A stretch of 41,640 bases of DNA from UMGS1696 sp045643285 (GCA_045643285.1 JAZUKN010000087.1:1-41640), one strand, 5' to 3'. Positions 17,094 through 24,230 are shown, numbered from the stretch's first letter. The notes: generated by a model not told the origin, from the letters alone. Numbers and translations: made by a program.

Positions 17094-18980
17094 TCAGATA
17101 CCTCCCGACGGTATGAGCCTCAGAAGCGGACGGCGCTCTATTGCATCTGCCGTAAGTGGCTCGACTGAACGGAATTCGTCGGAGTTTATAATGATCATCG
17201 GCGTGGTAAGATCGTAACCGGCTTCGCGTATCGCTTCGGGATTGAATTCGATAAGCGGATCTCCTGCTTTTACCCGATCACCCGGAGAGACGAACGAGCG
17301 GAAGTGCTTGCCGCCCAGCTCAACTGTGTCGATACCGACGTGCATCAGTATTTCCGCACCGCAGTCGGCAGACAAAACGACTGCGTGCTTCGTGTCAGTT
17401 ACGGATTCTATCACTCCGTCAGCAGGAGCAACGAGCAGACTGCCGTCGGGAACTATAGCCGTGCCGTTTCCGAGAACGGACGACGCAAACGTTTCATCAG
17501 GTACTTCTCTGAGCGAAACGACGCGCCCCTTTATCGGAGAAGACAGCGTGATTATTCCTTTCGGCTGACGGACTTTCGGCTTTTCTCCGTCCGATGAGGC
17601 TGAACCGTCGACGGCTTTTTCTTTACCGTAAAGCGGAATAAGCAGAGTACCGACAAATCCGACGGCAAACGCGATAGCCGAGCCGATCAGCGCGTTCGTG
17701 ATGTTCGTCAGTCCTTCTTCACCGATATATCCGGGAAGCGCGAGAAGTCCCGGCGAGCCTGTTGTATACCGCCCGACTCCGGTAAGTCCCATAAATAACC
17801 CGGACAGACCGCCTGCGATCATAACGGGTATGAGCGGTTTTTTCAGCTTCAGATTAACGCCATACATCGCAGGTTCGGTAACGCCGCAAACAGCAGTAAC
17901 ACCGGCAGACGATGCAAGAGAGCGCATATCCCTGTCCTTTGTTTTCAGTGCCACAGCGAACGACGCACCGCCCTGTGCGATGTTCGAGCCGAGCATCCCG
18001 GGACCGACAAGACGGTCGACACCTGCAGTTGCGATGTTGTTGATGCCGATAGGGATAAGACCGTAGTGCGTGCCTGTCATGACGAGGAACGGGGAAGCGA
18101 TGCCGATTATCACGGGAACGAGCCACGGCACAACGCGGTCGAGCCAGCCGATACCGATAGCGATAGCGTCACCGACGAGCGTACCGACAGGACCGATGAC
18201 GACGATCGCCGCAAATCCGGTCACAACAAGAGTGATGAGCGGAGCCGTGAAGAATTTTATCGCTTTAGGCGAAACCTTGTCGGCGAGCTTTTCAACGTAC
18301 GACATAAACCAGACCGTGAGGATTATCGGAATAACGGATGAAGAATAAGTTGCCGCAGTGACGGGAATACCGAAGAGATGCGCCGTGCCTTCGCCGGAGA
18401 GCAAAGCGGCGAACGTGGGATGAAGCATTATCCCGGCGACAGACAGCGCGAGTACGGGATTTGCGCCGAATTTTTTTGCGGATGAGAACGCGAGCAGAAA
18501 CGGCAGGAAGTAGAATGCCGCGTCCGCGAACAGCGCGAGAAAGGCGTAAGTTTCGCTCTCGGGAGTGAGTATTTTTACGGCGGAGAGCAGGGCGAGAACG
18601 GCTTTGAGGATACCTGCACCGGTGATCGCCGGAATGATCGGCGTGAAGATCCCCGCGAGCGTGTCAAGTGCGCGGAGAAAGGCGTTCTTGTCGTCCTTTT
18701 TGTCGGATTTTTTGCCTCCTTCCGATGTAGTCGAGCCGCCCGTCAGTTTTGCAAGCTCCGCGTATACTCCTGCGACTTCACTTCCGATGATGACCTGGTA
18801 CTGTCCGCCCGACTGAACCACTCCCATTACCCCGGGGACTTCGCGTAAAGCGTCGGTGTCTGCGGCACTTTCGTCCTTCAGATTGAAGCGGAGTCTGGTC
18901 ATACAGTGTGTATATGAAACGATGTTTTCTTTGCCGCCGATGAGGGAGAGAATCCGTCCGGCAGTCTCTTTTTTGTCCAT
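17094..18980 (-). CDS. bglF: PTS beta-glucoside transporter, EIIBCA fusion
   Basis: A 628-residue BglF/BglP-type permease with domains in the order B-C-A. EIIB contains the phosphorylated cysteine C26 (SYTHCMTRLRF). EIIC (residues about 105-460) has multiple TMs and motifs such as GTHYGLIPI and AVCGVTEPAMYGVNL. EIIA (about 480-628) carries the phosphohistidine near residue 547 in EILMHVGIDTVELGG. It imports and phosphorylates beta-glucosides, taking phosphate from HPr. Such operons are often controlled by LicT/BglG antiterminators, but no antiterminator gene or recognisable RAT site is seen here. The leader instead holds a hairpin touching the ribosome-binding site. Confidence 0.95.
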   Translation of the reverse strand: MDKKETAGRILSLIGGKENIVSYTHCMTRLRFNLKDESAADTDALREVPGVMGVVQSGGQYQVIIGSEVAGVYAELAKLTGGSTTSEGGKKSDKKDDKNAFLRALDTLAGIFTPIIPAITGAGILKAVLALLSAVKILTPESETYAFLALFADAAFYFLPFLLAFSSAKKFGANPVLALSVAGIMLHPTFAALLSGEGTAHLFGIPVTAATYSSSVIPIILTVWFMSYVEKLADKVSPKAIKFFTAPLITLVVTGFAAIVVIGPVGTLVGDAIAIGIGWLDRVVPWLVPVIIGIASPFLVMTGTHYGLIPIGINNIATAGVDRLVGPGMLGSNIAQGGASFAVALKTKDRDMRSLASSAGVTAVCGVTEPAMYGVNLKLKKPLIPVMIAGGLSGLFMGLTGVGRYTTGSPGLLALPGYIGEEGLTNITNALIGSAIAFAVGFVGTLLIPLYGKEKAVDGSASSDGEKPKVRQPKGIITLSSPIKGRVVSLREVPDETFASSVLGNGTAIVPDGSLLVAPADGVIESVTDTKHAVVLSADCGAEILMHVGIDTVELGGKHFRSFVSPGDRVKAGDPLIEFNPEAIREAGYDLTTPMIIINSDEFRSVEPLTADAIERRPLLRLIPSGGI

Positions 18981-18988
18981 GATATCCT

Positions 18989-19008
18989 CCCGAAAAGATT
19001 ATTTCGGG
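18989..19008 (-). promoter_or_regulatory. Leader hairpin overlapping the bglF ribosome-binding site
   Basis: On the minus strand CCCGAAA (19002-19008) pairs with TTTCGGG (18989-18995) around a 6-nt loop. Its 3' arm runs straight into GGGAGG, the ribosome-binding site for ATG 18980. Pairing would partly mask the site. No terminator T-run follows, so this is not an antitermination switch. Confidence 0.4.
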
Positions 19009-19033
19009 ATTATGATTGACAAAAAAAGATGAT

Positions 19034-19042
19034 ATTATAACA
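19034..19042 (-). promoter_or_regulatory. Extended -10 promoter for bglF-bglA
   Basis: The minus strand reads TG-T-TATAAT (19042 down to 19034), a perfect extended -10. The -35 position reads TTTCTT, a poor match. The predicted leader is about 45 nt. Confidence 0.55.
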
Positions 19043-19070
19043 AAATGGTACGGAAAAAGAAAAAATTGTA

Positions 19071-19099
19071 TTTACAACAGTAAGAAAATATGCTAAAAT
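19071..19099 (+). promoter_or_regulatory. Promoter for the PH/SHOCT protein leader RNA
   Basis: TTTACA (19071-19076), a 17-nt spacer and TAAAAT (19094-19099) preceded by TGC form an extended -10 promoter. Transcription would start near 19106, exactly where the first long pairing arm of the leader begins. Confidence 0.6.
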
Positions 19100-19104
19100 G
19101 TGAA

Positions 19105-19281
19105 TACCACACAAATCAAATAACAAACACTACAGAGGGTATTTCTGTCGATTTTGGCAAAAATGCGTTCTCCTTTTGTGCATCCTCTTGTAGTGATTTG
19201 TGCAGAAAGTGATTTGTGTGGTAGCAATCCGGAGTAACGCATTTTTCGGTGTGTGTTTGCTTCGGCTTCACACACTTTTTT
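19105..19281 (+). ncRNA. Long structured leader with crossing stems and a start-proximal terminator
   Basis: Four pairings are visible. A: TACCACACAAATCA (19105-19118) with TGATTTGTGTGGTA (19210-19223), 14 bp perfect. C, nested in A: CACTACA-GAGG (19128-19138) with CCTC-T-TGTAGTG (19184-19195). B: AAAAATGCGTTCTCC (19159-19173) with GGAG-T-AACGCATTTTT (19231-19246), 15 bp with one bulge; one arm lies inside the A loop and the other after it, so A and B either form a pseudoknot or exclude each other. T: GTGTGTG...CACACAC (19249-19255/19269-19275) followed by TTTTTT (19276-19281), an intrinsic terminator 19 nt before ATG 19301. The layout is that of an attenuator or riboswitch, but I recognise no known class. 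Confidence 0.6.
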
Positions 19282-19300
19282 AATTTGAAAGGAAAACGTT

Positions 19301-19834
19301 ATGGAAGAAAAGGTTTTGATAAGAAGCGTACAATGTTCAAAATTATGGATTTTTCCTGTCATACTGATTGTTGTTGGTTGGCTTGGTACTTTAATTGGTC
19401 TTGGCACTTTAATTGGGCTTGGTATTATAATTGGGCTTGTGTGGCTGATAGTTCTTGCCTGTATGGGTGCTTTTTCAAAATTTGAAATGACCGTAACTGA
19501 CAAAAGAGTATACGGTGTACTTCGTCGAAAAAGAGTTGATCTTCCGCTAGATTCTATTACAGCAGTCGGAACAGGTTTAATCAAGAGTGTTGCGGTTACA
19601 ACTTCTTCTGGCGCAATAAAATTCAAATTTATCCAAAACCGCGATGAGATACATAAAGTTATCAGTAACCTCCTTATCGAACGCCAACAGAATAAAAACT
19701 CTCCCGCTACAGTAGTAAATGAGATTCCGCAGAGCAATGCAGAGGAATTGAAAAAATACAAAGACCTCCTTGACAGCGGTATCATCACCGAAGAAGAATT
19801 TGCCGCAAAGAAGAAACAGCTTCTCGGTTTATAA
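19301..19834 (+). CDS. Small membrane protein with PH-like and SHOCT domains
   Basis: A 177-residue protein. Residues about 16-54 form a hydrophobic hairpin with the repeated hexapeptide GTLIGL (three copies, encoded by an 18-bp tandem repeat). Residues about 58-115 look like a bacterial PH-like domain (FEMTVTDKRVYGVLRRKRVDLPLDSI). Residues about 148-177 are a SHOCT motif (EELKKYKDLLDSGIITEEEFAAKKKQLLGL), a short domain thought to mediate oligomerisation. Function is unknown. A strong ribosome-binding site (GAAAGGAAAAC) precedes ATG 19301. Its codon use is more AT-rich than the neighbours (for example TTA, GGT), which hints at separate ancestry. It is monocistronic, with its own promoter, attenuator-like leader and terminator. 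Confidence 0.8.
   Translation: MEEKVLIRSVQCSKLWIFPVILIVVGWLGTLIGLGTLIGLGIIIGLVWLIVLACMGAFSKFEMTVTDKRVYGVLRRKRVDLPLDSITAVGTGLIKSVAVTTSSGAIKFKFIQNRDEIHKVISNLLIERQQNKNSPATVVNEIPQSNAEELKKYKDLLDSGIITEEEFAAKKKQLLGL
19385..19438 (+). repeat. Three tandem 18-bp repeats inside the PH/SHOCT gene
   Basis: Units at 19385-19402, 19403-19420 and 19421-19438 read GGTACTTTAATTGGTCTT with a few changes each. They encode GTLIGL, GTLIGL and GIIIGL in the membrane segment. Gain or loss of one unit keeps the reading frame and changes the helix by six residues. Confidence 0.85.
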
Positions 19835-19841
19835 GCAAAAC

Positions 19842-19878
19842 AAAAGTACGGTGCACCGAAACACCGTACTTTTTTGTT
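19842..19878. terminator. Bidirectional terminator between the PH/SHOCT gene and metQ
   Basis: AAAAGTACGGTG (19842-19853) pairs with CACCGTACTTTT (19862-19873), a perfect 12-bp stem with an 8-nt loop. T-runs lie on both strands, serving the two convergent genes. Confidence 0.92.
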
Positions 19879-19893
19879 TTATTTCTGTTTATC

Positions 19894-20709
19894 TCAGAAC
19901 ATCGGAACGACAGCACCGGCGTACTTCTCGTTGATGAAGTCGCGGATAGCGTCGCTTGTGATGATTTCACAGAGTGCCTTGACTGCTTCGTTGTTTTCGT
20001 TGCCTTCCTTGACTACAAGGATGTTTGCGAACGTCTGAGCGGCTGTCGAATTCTTGTCTTCGGTTGCAAGAGCGTCGGCGATCTTCAGACCTGCTTCTAT
20101 AGCGTAGTTGCCGTTGATCACTGCGATAGCAACTTCGTCAAGCTGAGAGGGAAGAATAGCGGCTTCCATTTCAACAATGTTGAGGTTCAGCGGATTCTCT
20201 GCAATGTCGTTCTTTGTTGCTGTGAGATCGGCACCCTCTTTCATCTTGATAACACCTGCGGCGTCAAGAAGCAGAAGCGCTCTTGCTTCGTTTGTCGGGT
20301 CGTTGTCGACTGCTACGGTGTCGCCTTCTTCGAGTGCGTCAAAGGATGCCTTTGTGCCTGCGTATACTCCGTAAGGCTCGTAGTGTACAGCCTGAACGGA
20401 AACGAGGTGCGTGCCGTTCGATTCGTTGAACGATGTGAGGTAAGGCTGATGCTGGAAGTAGTTCGCGTCAACGTCACCGCTTTCTGTTGCTGTGTTCGGG
20501 ATGATGTAGTCGCCCATTACTTCGATCTCAAGCGTGTAGCCCTTTTCTGCCATTGCGCTCTTGCACTGCTCAAGGATTTCAGCGTGCGGTGTGGAGCTTG
20601 CGGCTACCTTGATGACCTTAGCGTCGGAATCTTTTTTGTCACAGGAAACGAATGCGAACAGGGAAAGAGCGAGGACTGCTGCGAGGACGAGTGAAAGAAT
20701 TTTTTTCAT
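19894..20709 (-). CDS. metQ: MetQ, methionine-binding lipoprotein
   Basis: A 271-residue substrate-binding protein of the NlpA/MetQ family. The signal peptide ends in FVSC, giving a lipid-anchored protein starting CDKKD. Typical MetQ segments include KVAASSTPHAEILEQCK, GDYIIPNTATESGDVDANYFQHQPYL and AVDNDPTNEARALLLLDAAGVI. It captures D/L-methionine (or derivatives) for MetNI. It lies 47 nt after metI on the same strand with a clear ribosome-binding site (AAAGGAG). The order metN-metI-metQ is the standard one. Confidence 0.95.
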   Translation of the reverse strand: MKKILSLVLAAVLALSLFAFVSCDKKDSDAKVIKVAASSTPHAEILEQCKSAMAEKGYTLEIEVMGDYIIPNTATESGDVDANYFQHQPYLTSFNESNGTHLVSVQAVHYEPYGVYAGTKASFDALEEGDTVAVDNDPTNEARALLLLDAAGVIKMKEGADLTATKNDIAENPLNLNIVEMEAAILPSQLDEVAIAVINGNYAIEAGLKIADALATEDKNSTAAQTFANILVVKEGNENNEAVKALCEIITSDAIRDFINEKYAGAVVPMF

Positions 20710-20756
20710 GATAAAATCTCCTTTTGGATTTGTTTTTTTATATATCAGTCACCGAT

Positions 20757-21440
20757 TTATCTTATGCGCTTGTCTGATTTTTTAGATACCGCCGTGAACG
20801 ATACCTGGATAACCTGAACAAGAACGATAAGAAGTAGGGATGAAATATACATGATTTCTTTGTTGAATCTGTAAAGACCGTATTGGATCGCAAGCTGACC
20901 GAGACCTCCGCCGGCTACGAGATACGCCATAGGGGTGTATCCGAGGATAGTCGTTATTGCGATAGCGCCGCCGACGATAAGTGACGGTTTTGCTTCGGGG
21001 ATGAGGACCTTTGTGATGATCTGGAAGTTGTTCGAGCCCATTGCGTGCGCCGCTTCGATAACGCCGCGATCCACTTCGATGAGCGACGATTCTATCATTC
21101 GCGCAACGAACGGAGCCGCCGAAATGACAAGATAGAAGATGAAAGCATTGTCGCCGATCTTCGTGCCGACTATCGCTTTTGACACCGGCTGGAGCATAAC
21201 GAGTGCGATTATGAACGGAACGGAGCGGATTATGTTCACGATGAATCCGACGACGGTGTTCACCGGCTTGTTCGGGAAGATGCCGTCCGCCGACGTGCAG
21301 TAGAGCAGAACGCCTATCGGTAGACCGATGACGTAGGCGAGCAGTGTGCTTACAAGCGTCAGCTTCAACGTATCGAGGAGCGCTTCACCGTAAGTGGCGA
21401 GCATTCCGCCGCCGAAAAGGGAATTAAGGAATTCACTCAT
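20757..21440 (-). CDS. metI: MetI, methionine ABC transporter permease
   Basis: A 227-residue permease with about five TMs (for example TLVSTLLAYVIGLPIGVLLY and SLLLIVLVQVIQVSF). The ATPase-docking EAA motif is EAAHAMGSNNFQIITKVLIPEA, and TTILGYTPMAYLVAGGGLGQLAIQYG is a MetI hallmark. It overlaps the metN stop by 8 nt, so translation is coupled. With MetN and MetQ it forms the importer MetNIQ. Confidence 0.95.
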   Translation of the reverse strand: MSEFLNSLFGGGMLATYGEALLDTLKLTLVSTLLAYVIGLPIGVLLYCTSADGIFPNKPVNTVVGFIVNIIRSVPFIIALVMLQPVSKAIVGTKIGDNAFIFYLVISAAPFVARMIESSLIEVDRGVIEAAHAMGSNNFQIITKVLIPEAKPSLIVGGAIAITTILGYTPMAYLVAGGGLGQLAIQYGLYRFNKEIMYISSLLLIVLVQVIQVSFTAVSKKSDKRIR

Positions 21441-22443
21441 TGTCTCCGTCCCCCTTTCGTATCTCGTCGTATTTTACGCCGTGCGTGTCGAGGTAGTTGA
21501 AGATGCGCGCGAGCGTCTGTTCTTCCGTCGGAAGCATCAGAACCATTTGCCCGTAGGATTTGCCGTCGAGCTGCTTCATATCTGCCGACATGATATTGAC
21601 CGCCGCACTGCACTCAAGCGAGAGATTTGCGATGATCGGCTCCGTAGCCTTCTGTCCGTCGAACACAAGACGGATGAGCCGGCCGCCTTTCAGCTCACTG
21701 ACTGCGGTGTTTTTAGGTAGGATAAGCTCGCGTGCCGTTTCGGATTTCGGTGCGATGAAGATGTCCTTGACAAGTCCTTCTTCCATGACTTCGCCGTGGT
21801 TGAGAACGGCTACGCGGTTGCATATCTTCTCGACGACGCGCATTTCGTGAGTGATTATCACGATCGTGACGCCCATTTCTTCGTTGATCTGCTTAAGTAG
21901 ATCAAGAATCTGATTCGTCGTGTTCGGGTCGAGCGCGCTTGTCGCTTCGTCGCAGAGGATGACTTCGGGATCTGTCGAGAGCGCACGGGCTATTGCGACT
22001 CTCTGCTTCTGTCCGCCCGAAAGTTGGGACGGATATGCTTTCAGCTTGTCGCTGAGTCCTACGGTTTCAAGGAGCTTTTTCGCCTTTTCTTCGGCTTTTT
22101 TGCGCGGCACACCGCATATCTCCATGGGATAGCAGACATTTTTGAGTACCGTCCGCTGCTCAAGCAGATTGAAGCCCTGGAAGATCATTCCGATCTTTTT
22201 CCGAGTTTCAAGCAGTTCTTTTTTGGATAGGGAAGCGAGCGGCACGCCTGAGAAGATGACCTCTCCCTCAGTCGGGACTTCGAGAAAGTTCATACATCTT
22301 ACGAGAGTCGATTTGCCGGCACCCGACAGACCGATTATACCGTAAATGTCGCCTTTTTCGATTTTCAGTGAAACGTTCTTTACGGCTTCAACGTTGCCGT
22401 TCGTCGTTGAGAACGTTTTTGATACATTTTTCAGCTCGATCAA
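21433..22443 (-). CDS. metN: MetN, methionine ABC transporter ATPase with NIL domain
   Basis: A 336-residue ATPase. It has Walker A GLSGAGKST (near residues 38-46), signature LSGGQKQR, Walker B VILCDEATSALDP and H-loop ITHE. Residues about 265-330 form the C-terminal NIL domain, which in E. coli MetN binds methionine and inhibits transport from the inside. The start is TTG at 22443, preceded by AGGAGG about 9 nt upstream; no better ATG fits the MIELKNVSKTF N-terminus. It is the first gene of the operon and lies behind a terminator-containing leader. Confidence 0.95.
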   Translation of the reverse strand: MIELKNVSKTFSTTNGNVEAVKNVSLKIEKGDIYGIIGLSGAGKSTLVRCMNFLEVPTEGEVIFSGVPLASLSKKELLETRKKIGMIFQGFNLLEQRTVLKNVCYPMEICGVPRKKAEEKAKKLLETVGLSDKLKAYPSQLSGGQKQRVAIARALSTDPEVILCDEATSALDPNTTNQILDLLKQINEEMGVTIVIITHEMRVVEKICNRVAVLNHGEVMEEGLVKDIFIAPKSETARELILPKNTAVSELKGGRLIRLVFDGQKATEPIIANLSLECSAAVNIMSADMKQLDGKSYGQMVLMLPTEEQTLARIFNYLDTHGVKYDEIRKGDGDNE

Positions 22444-22483
22444 TAGCTTTGTCCTCCTGTCTCTTTGGAGTGAAAATAAAAAT

Positions 22484-22515
22484 GTCCGGAAACCTTCTTT
22501 TTTGAGTTCCCGGAC
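22484..22515 (-). terminator. Attenuator-like terminator in the metNIQ leader
   Basis: On the minus strand GTCCGGGAAC (22515-22506) pairs with GTTTCCGGAC (22493-22484), 10 bp with one G-T. The tail reads ATTTTTATTTT, 40 nt before the TTG start of metN. Its position between promoter and gene implies conditional termination. Confidence 0.75.
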
Positions 22516-22522
22516 TTTTCTG

Positions 22523-22627
22523 TCAGTTAATCAAGTCGAATGAACGCTCGACTAAAACGCCCGACGGAAAAACCGGGCTGAGAACATTCGAGTTGCGTTG
22601 AAGGATGTTCTCGTAGTCATCGTTCAT
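22523..22627 (-). CDS. Possible 34-codon leader ORF upstream of metNIQ
   Basis: An ATG at 22627, about 23 nt after the predicted transcription start, opens a 34-codon frame beginning MNDDYENILQRNSNVL and ending with TGA at 22523-22525, eight nt before the attenuator stem. The upstream AAAGTGAG is only a weak ribosome-binding site. The frame has no run of Met codons, which a classic methionine attenuator would need. It may be a true leader peptide, a remnant of a longer gene, or chance; its position relative to the terminator is the main argument for function. Confidence 0.35.
   Translation of the reverse strand: MNDDYENILQRNSNVLSPVFPSGVLVERSFDLIN
22530..22613 (-). ncRNA. Three-hairpin region of the metNIQ leader
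   Basis: On the minus strand three hairpins follow one another before the terminator: GAGAACAT...ATGTTCTC (22613 to 22581), GCCCG...CGGGC (22578 to 22559) and AGTCGA...TCGACT (22554 to 22534). SAM-I (S-box) and T-box signatures, the usual controls of clostridial metNIQ, are not found. The region may be a different or divergent regulatory RNA. Confidence 0.45.
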
Positions 22628-22656
22628 ACTCACTTTCGGCTGAATTTGTTATAGGG

Positions 22657-22685
22657 ATTATATCACGTCGGTTCTGCGTTGTCAA
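22657..22685 (-). promoter_or_regulatory. Perfect sigma-A promoter of metNIQ
   Basis: On the minus strand TTGACA (22685-22680), exactly 17 nt, then TATAAT (22662-22657). The predicted start near 22650 gives a leader of about 207 nt before metN, long enough for attenuation. Confidence 0.88.
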
Positions 22686-22727
22686 GCACAAATCCGAAAA
22701 AATTGATTTATTTTTGCAATTTCTTAC

Positions 22728-22776
22728 AAAATCAACGAATATCAGTGTATATTTGTGAATATTATTCGTCGATTTT
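22728..22776 (-). terminator. Probable terminator of the transaldolase gene
   Basis: AAAATCAACGAATA (22728-22741) and TATTCGTCGATTTT (22763-22776) form a 14-bp arm with one mismatch, starting at the stop codon of the minus-strand gene. The tail on that strand is short (TTTTG). Confidence 0.5.
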
Positions 22777-23458
22777 ACTTTGTGAGAAGGTCGGAAACCT
22801 TTGCGTCGCCGTATACTGTCTCCCAGTCCTTGCAGAAATCGTCGATTGCATAATAAGTCAGAGGGTGGTAGATGAGCATATCGAACAGATCGGGGTTGAT
22901 CGTTACTGCCTGCGCGCCCGTTACGGAGACCTTGTGTACCTGCTCAACGTTCTTGAACGAAGCGGCAAGCACCTTTGTGGAAATATTGTATTCCTTGAAA
23001 ATGTCGACGATCTCGCGTACAACGTTTACACCGTCGGAAACGATGTTGTCAAGTCTGTTGATGTACGGAGCTACGAAATCTGCGCCGGCATTGGCTGCGA
23101 TAAGAGCCTGCGGCTGAGTGAAGATAGCCGTCATCGTGACGTTGATGCCTGCGTCCTTGCAGAGCTTTGTGCCTTTCAGACCCTCTTTTGTGATCGGGAT
23201 CTTCAGATAGAAGTCGCCGCCGACCACGCTCTTTATCATCTTTGCTTCTTTGAGCATTTCTTCGGCTTCTGTGGCTGTCGTCTGAACGTGGAGCATTTTT
23301 CTGTCGCCGATTATCTCACGGATAGAGTAGATCAGATTTTTGAAATCGGTTTTTTCTTTTGATACTATTGTAGGGTTTGTTGTGACACCTGCGATCGGAT
23401 AGAATTCGCAGCACTTCTTTATGGCGTCTATGTTGGCTGTGTCAATGAGGTATAACAT
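22775..23458 (-). CDS. Transaldolase / fructose-6-phosphate aldolase (small FSA/TalC type)
   Basis: A 227-residue TIM-barrel aldolase of the short transaldolase subfamily (about 215-230 residues). It begins MLYLIDTANIDAIKKC, has the family motif GVTTNPTIV, and the Schiff-base lysine is K86 in FYLKIPIT. The segment VTMTAIFTQPQALIAANAGADFVAPYINRLDN is diagnostic. Members are either transaldolases of the non-oxidative pentose phosphate pathway or fructose-6-phosphate aldolases; sequence reading alone does not separate them. An upstream in-frame start at 23524 lies before the predicted transcription start; ATG 23458 follows AAGGAAGG and matches family N-termini. Monocistronic. Confidence 0.93.
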   Translation of the reverse strand: MLYLIDTANIDAIKKCCEFYPIAGVTTNPTIVSKEKTDFKNLIYSIREIIGDRKMLHVQTTATEAEEMLKEAKMIKSVVGGDFYLKIPITKEGLKGTKLCKDAGINVTMTAIFTQPQALIAANAGADFVAPYINRLDNIVSDGVNVVREIVDIFKEYNISTKVLAASFKNVEQVHKVSVTGAQAVTINPDLFDMLIYHPLTYYAIDDFCKDWETVYGDAKVSDLLTK

Positions 23459-23491
23459 CTTCGATACCTTCCTTTCTTTTTCATCGTCTAT

Positions 23492-23520
23492 ATTATATCC
23501 CCAGCGGATGTTACAGTCAA
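23492..23520 (-). promoter_or_regulatory. Promoter of the transaldolase gene
   Basis: On the minus strand TTGACT (23520-23515), 17 nt, TATAAT (23497-23492). The start of transcription falls just upstream of ATG 23458 and its ribosome-binding site. Confidence 0.82.
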
Positions 23521-23584
23521 GCATACGAGTAAACGAATTTTACAGATAACCTCACATTTCTTTGGTGCATTTTCACAAAACAAA

Positions 23585-23620
23585 GCGTCTGTATTTGTAG
23601 ATATTCACAAATACAGACGC
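23585..23620 (-). terminator. Terminator of the Nudix gene
   Basis: GCGTCTGTATTTGT (23585-23598) and ACAAATACAGACGC (23607-23620) form a perfect 14-bp stem with an 8-nt loop. The T-rich flank (TTTGTTTTG) is on the minus-strand side, matching the Nudix gene. Confidence 0.75.
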
Positions 23621-23671
23621 AACGTGTTAAAAATTAACATAATTCCGGAGAAAATAACATATTACGCACGC

Positions 23672-24154
23672 TTATCGCCTGTCGACGAGTACCTTGTCAC
23701 CGTTTTCGACTGCGGAAAGAAGATAACCTTTGCTGTCGTAAACGAGCTTGAGCGTGAAAAACGGGCAACCGTTTTCGATCTTCCTCAAAAAGATAATGTC
23801 GCCCTCCCATAGATCGAGGGAGTAGAGCATATCTTTGTCCACCCATTCGAGAACACCCTCGTTGCAGTCGGTAAGAGAACCCGAAAAATCGTTACACTTG
23901 AATAAAAACATCTGCTCGCATTCTCCGCCGTCGATAACGAATGTGACGACCGAATAAAGCGTGACTTTGCCGAGCGTAAGTCCGGTTTCCTCAAAGGTCT
24001 CACGGCGAACACAGTCTTCGGGAGACTCGTTTTCTTCAAATCCTCCGCCGACGCCTATCCACTTGTCCTTGTTCACATCGTGTTCCTTTTTCACACGGTG
24101 CATCATCAGATATTTTCCGTCTTTTTCGATATAGCAAAGTGAAGAGTTACGCAT
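23672..24154 (-). CDS. Nudix hydrolase (MutT/8-oxo-dGTPase-like)
   Basis: A 160-residue cytoplasmic Nudix enzyme. The Nudix box, GGFEENESPEDCVRRETFEETG at about residues 37-58, matches G-x5-E-x7-REUxEExGU with all metal-binding glutamates. The start (MRNSSLCYIEKDGKYLMMHR, then DKWIGVGGG) resembles the MutT subfamily that hydrolyses oxidised dNTPs to monophosphates, but substrate is not decided by sequence. The C-terminus (residues about 125-160) is typical of Firmicute YtkD/MutX-like proteins. ATG 24154 has AAGAGG upstream. Monocistronic with its own promoter and terminator. Confidence 0.92.
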   Translation of the reverse strand: MRNSSLCYIEKDGKYLMMHRVKKEHDVNKDKWIGVGGGFEENESPEDCVRRETFEETGLTLGKVTLYSVVTFVIDGGECEQMFLFKCNDFSGSLTDCNEGVLEWVDKDMLYSLDLWEGDIIFLRKIENGCPFFTLKLVYDSKGYLLSAVENGDKVLVDRR

Positions 24155-24230
24155 AAAACAGCCTCTTTTCAGTTGTCGGTCCGACGGTTTTCACTCAGTG
24201 TTCATATAACCGTCAGATTGTGTTTTTATA

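Noticed and set aside
18981..19042. LicT/BglG RAT antiterminator site before bglF
   Set aside because: The leader is short, lacks a terminator, and no RAT-like imperfect hairpin is seen.
19093..19788. 231-codon minus-strand frame over the PH/SHOCT gene and its leader
   Set aside because: The plus-strand gene has promoter, ribosome-binding site, SHOCT motif and terminator; the minus frame has none of these.
22444..22650. SAM-I riboswitch or T-box before metNIQ
   Set aside because: Neither the S-box core (GATGA...GGCAACC type) nor the T-box sequence (TGGNACCGCG) is found in the leader.
22679..23362. 227-codon plus-strand frame
   Set aside because: Antisense to the transaldolase gene, which has clear motifs and its own promoter.
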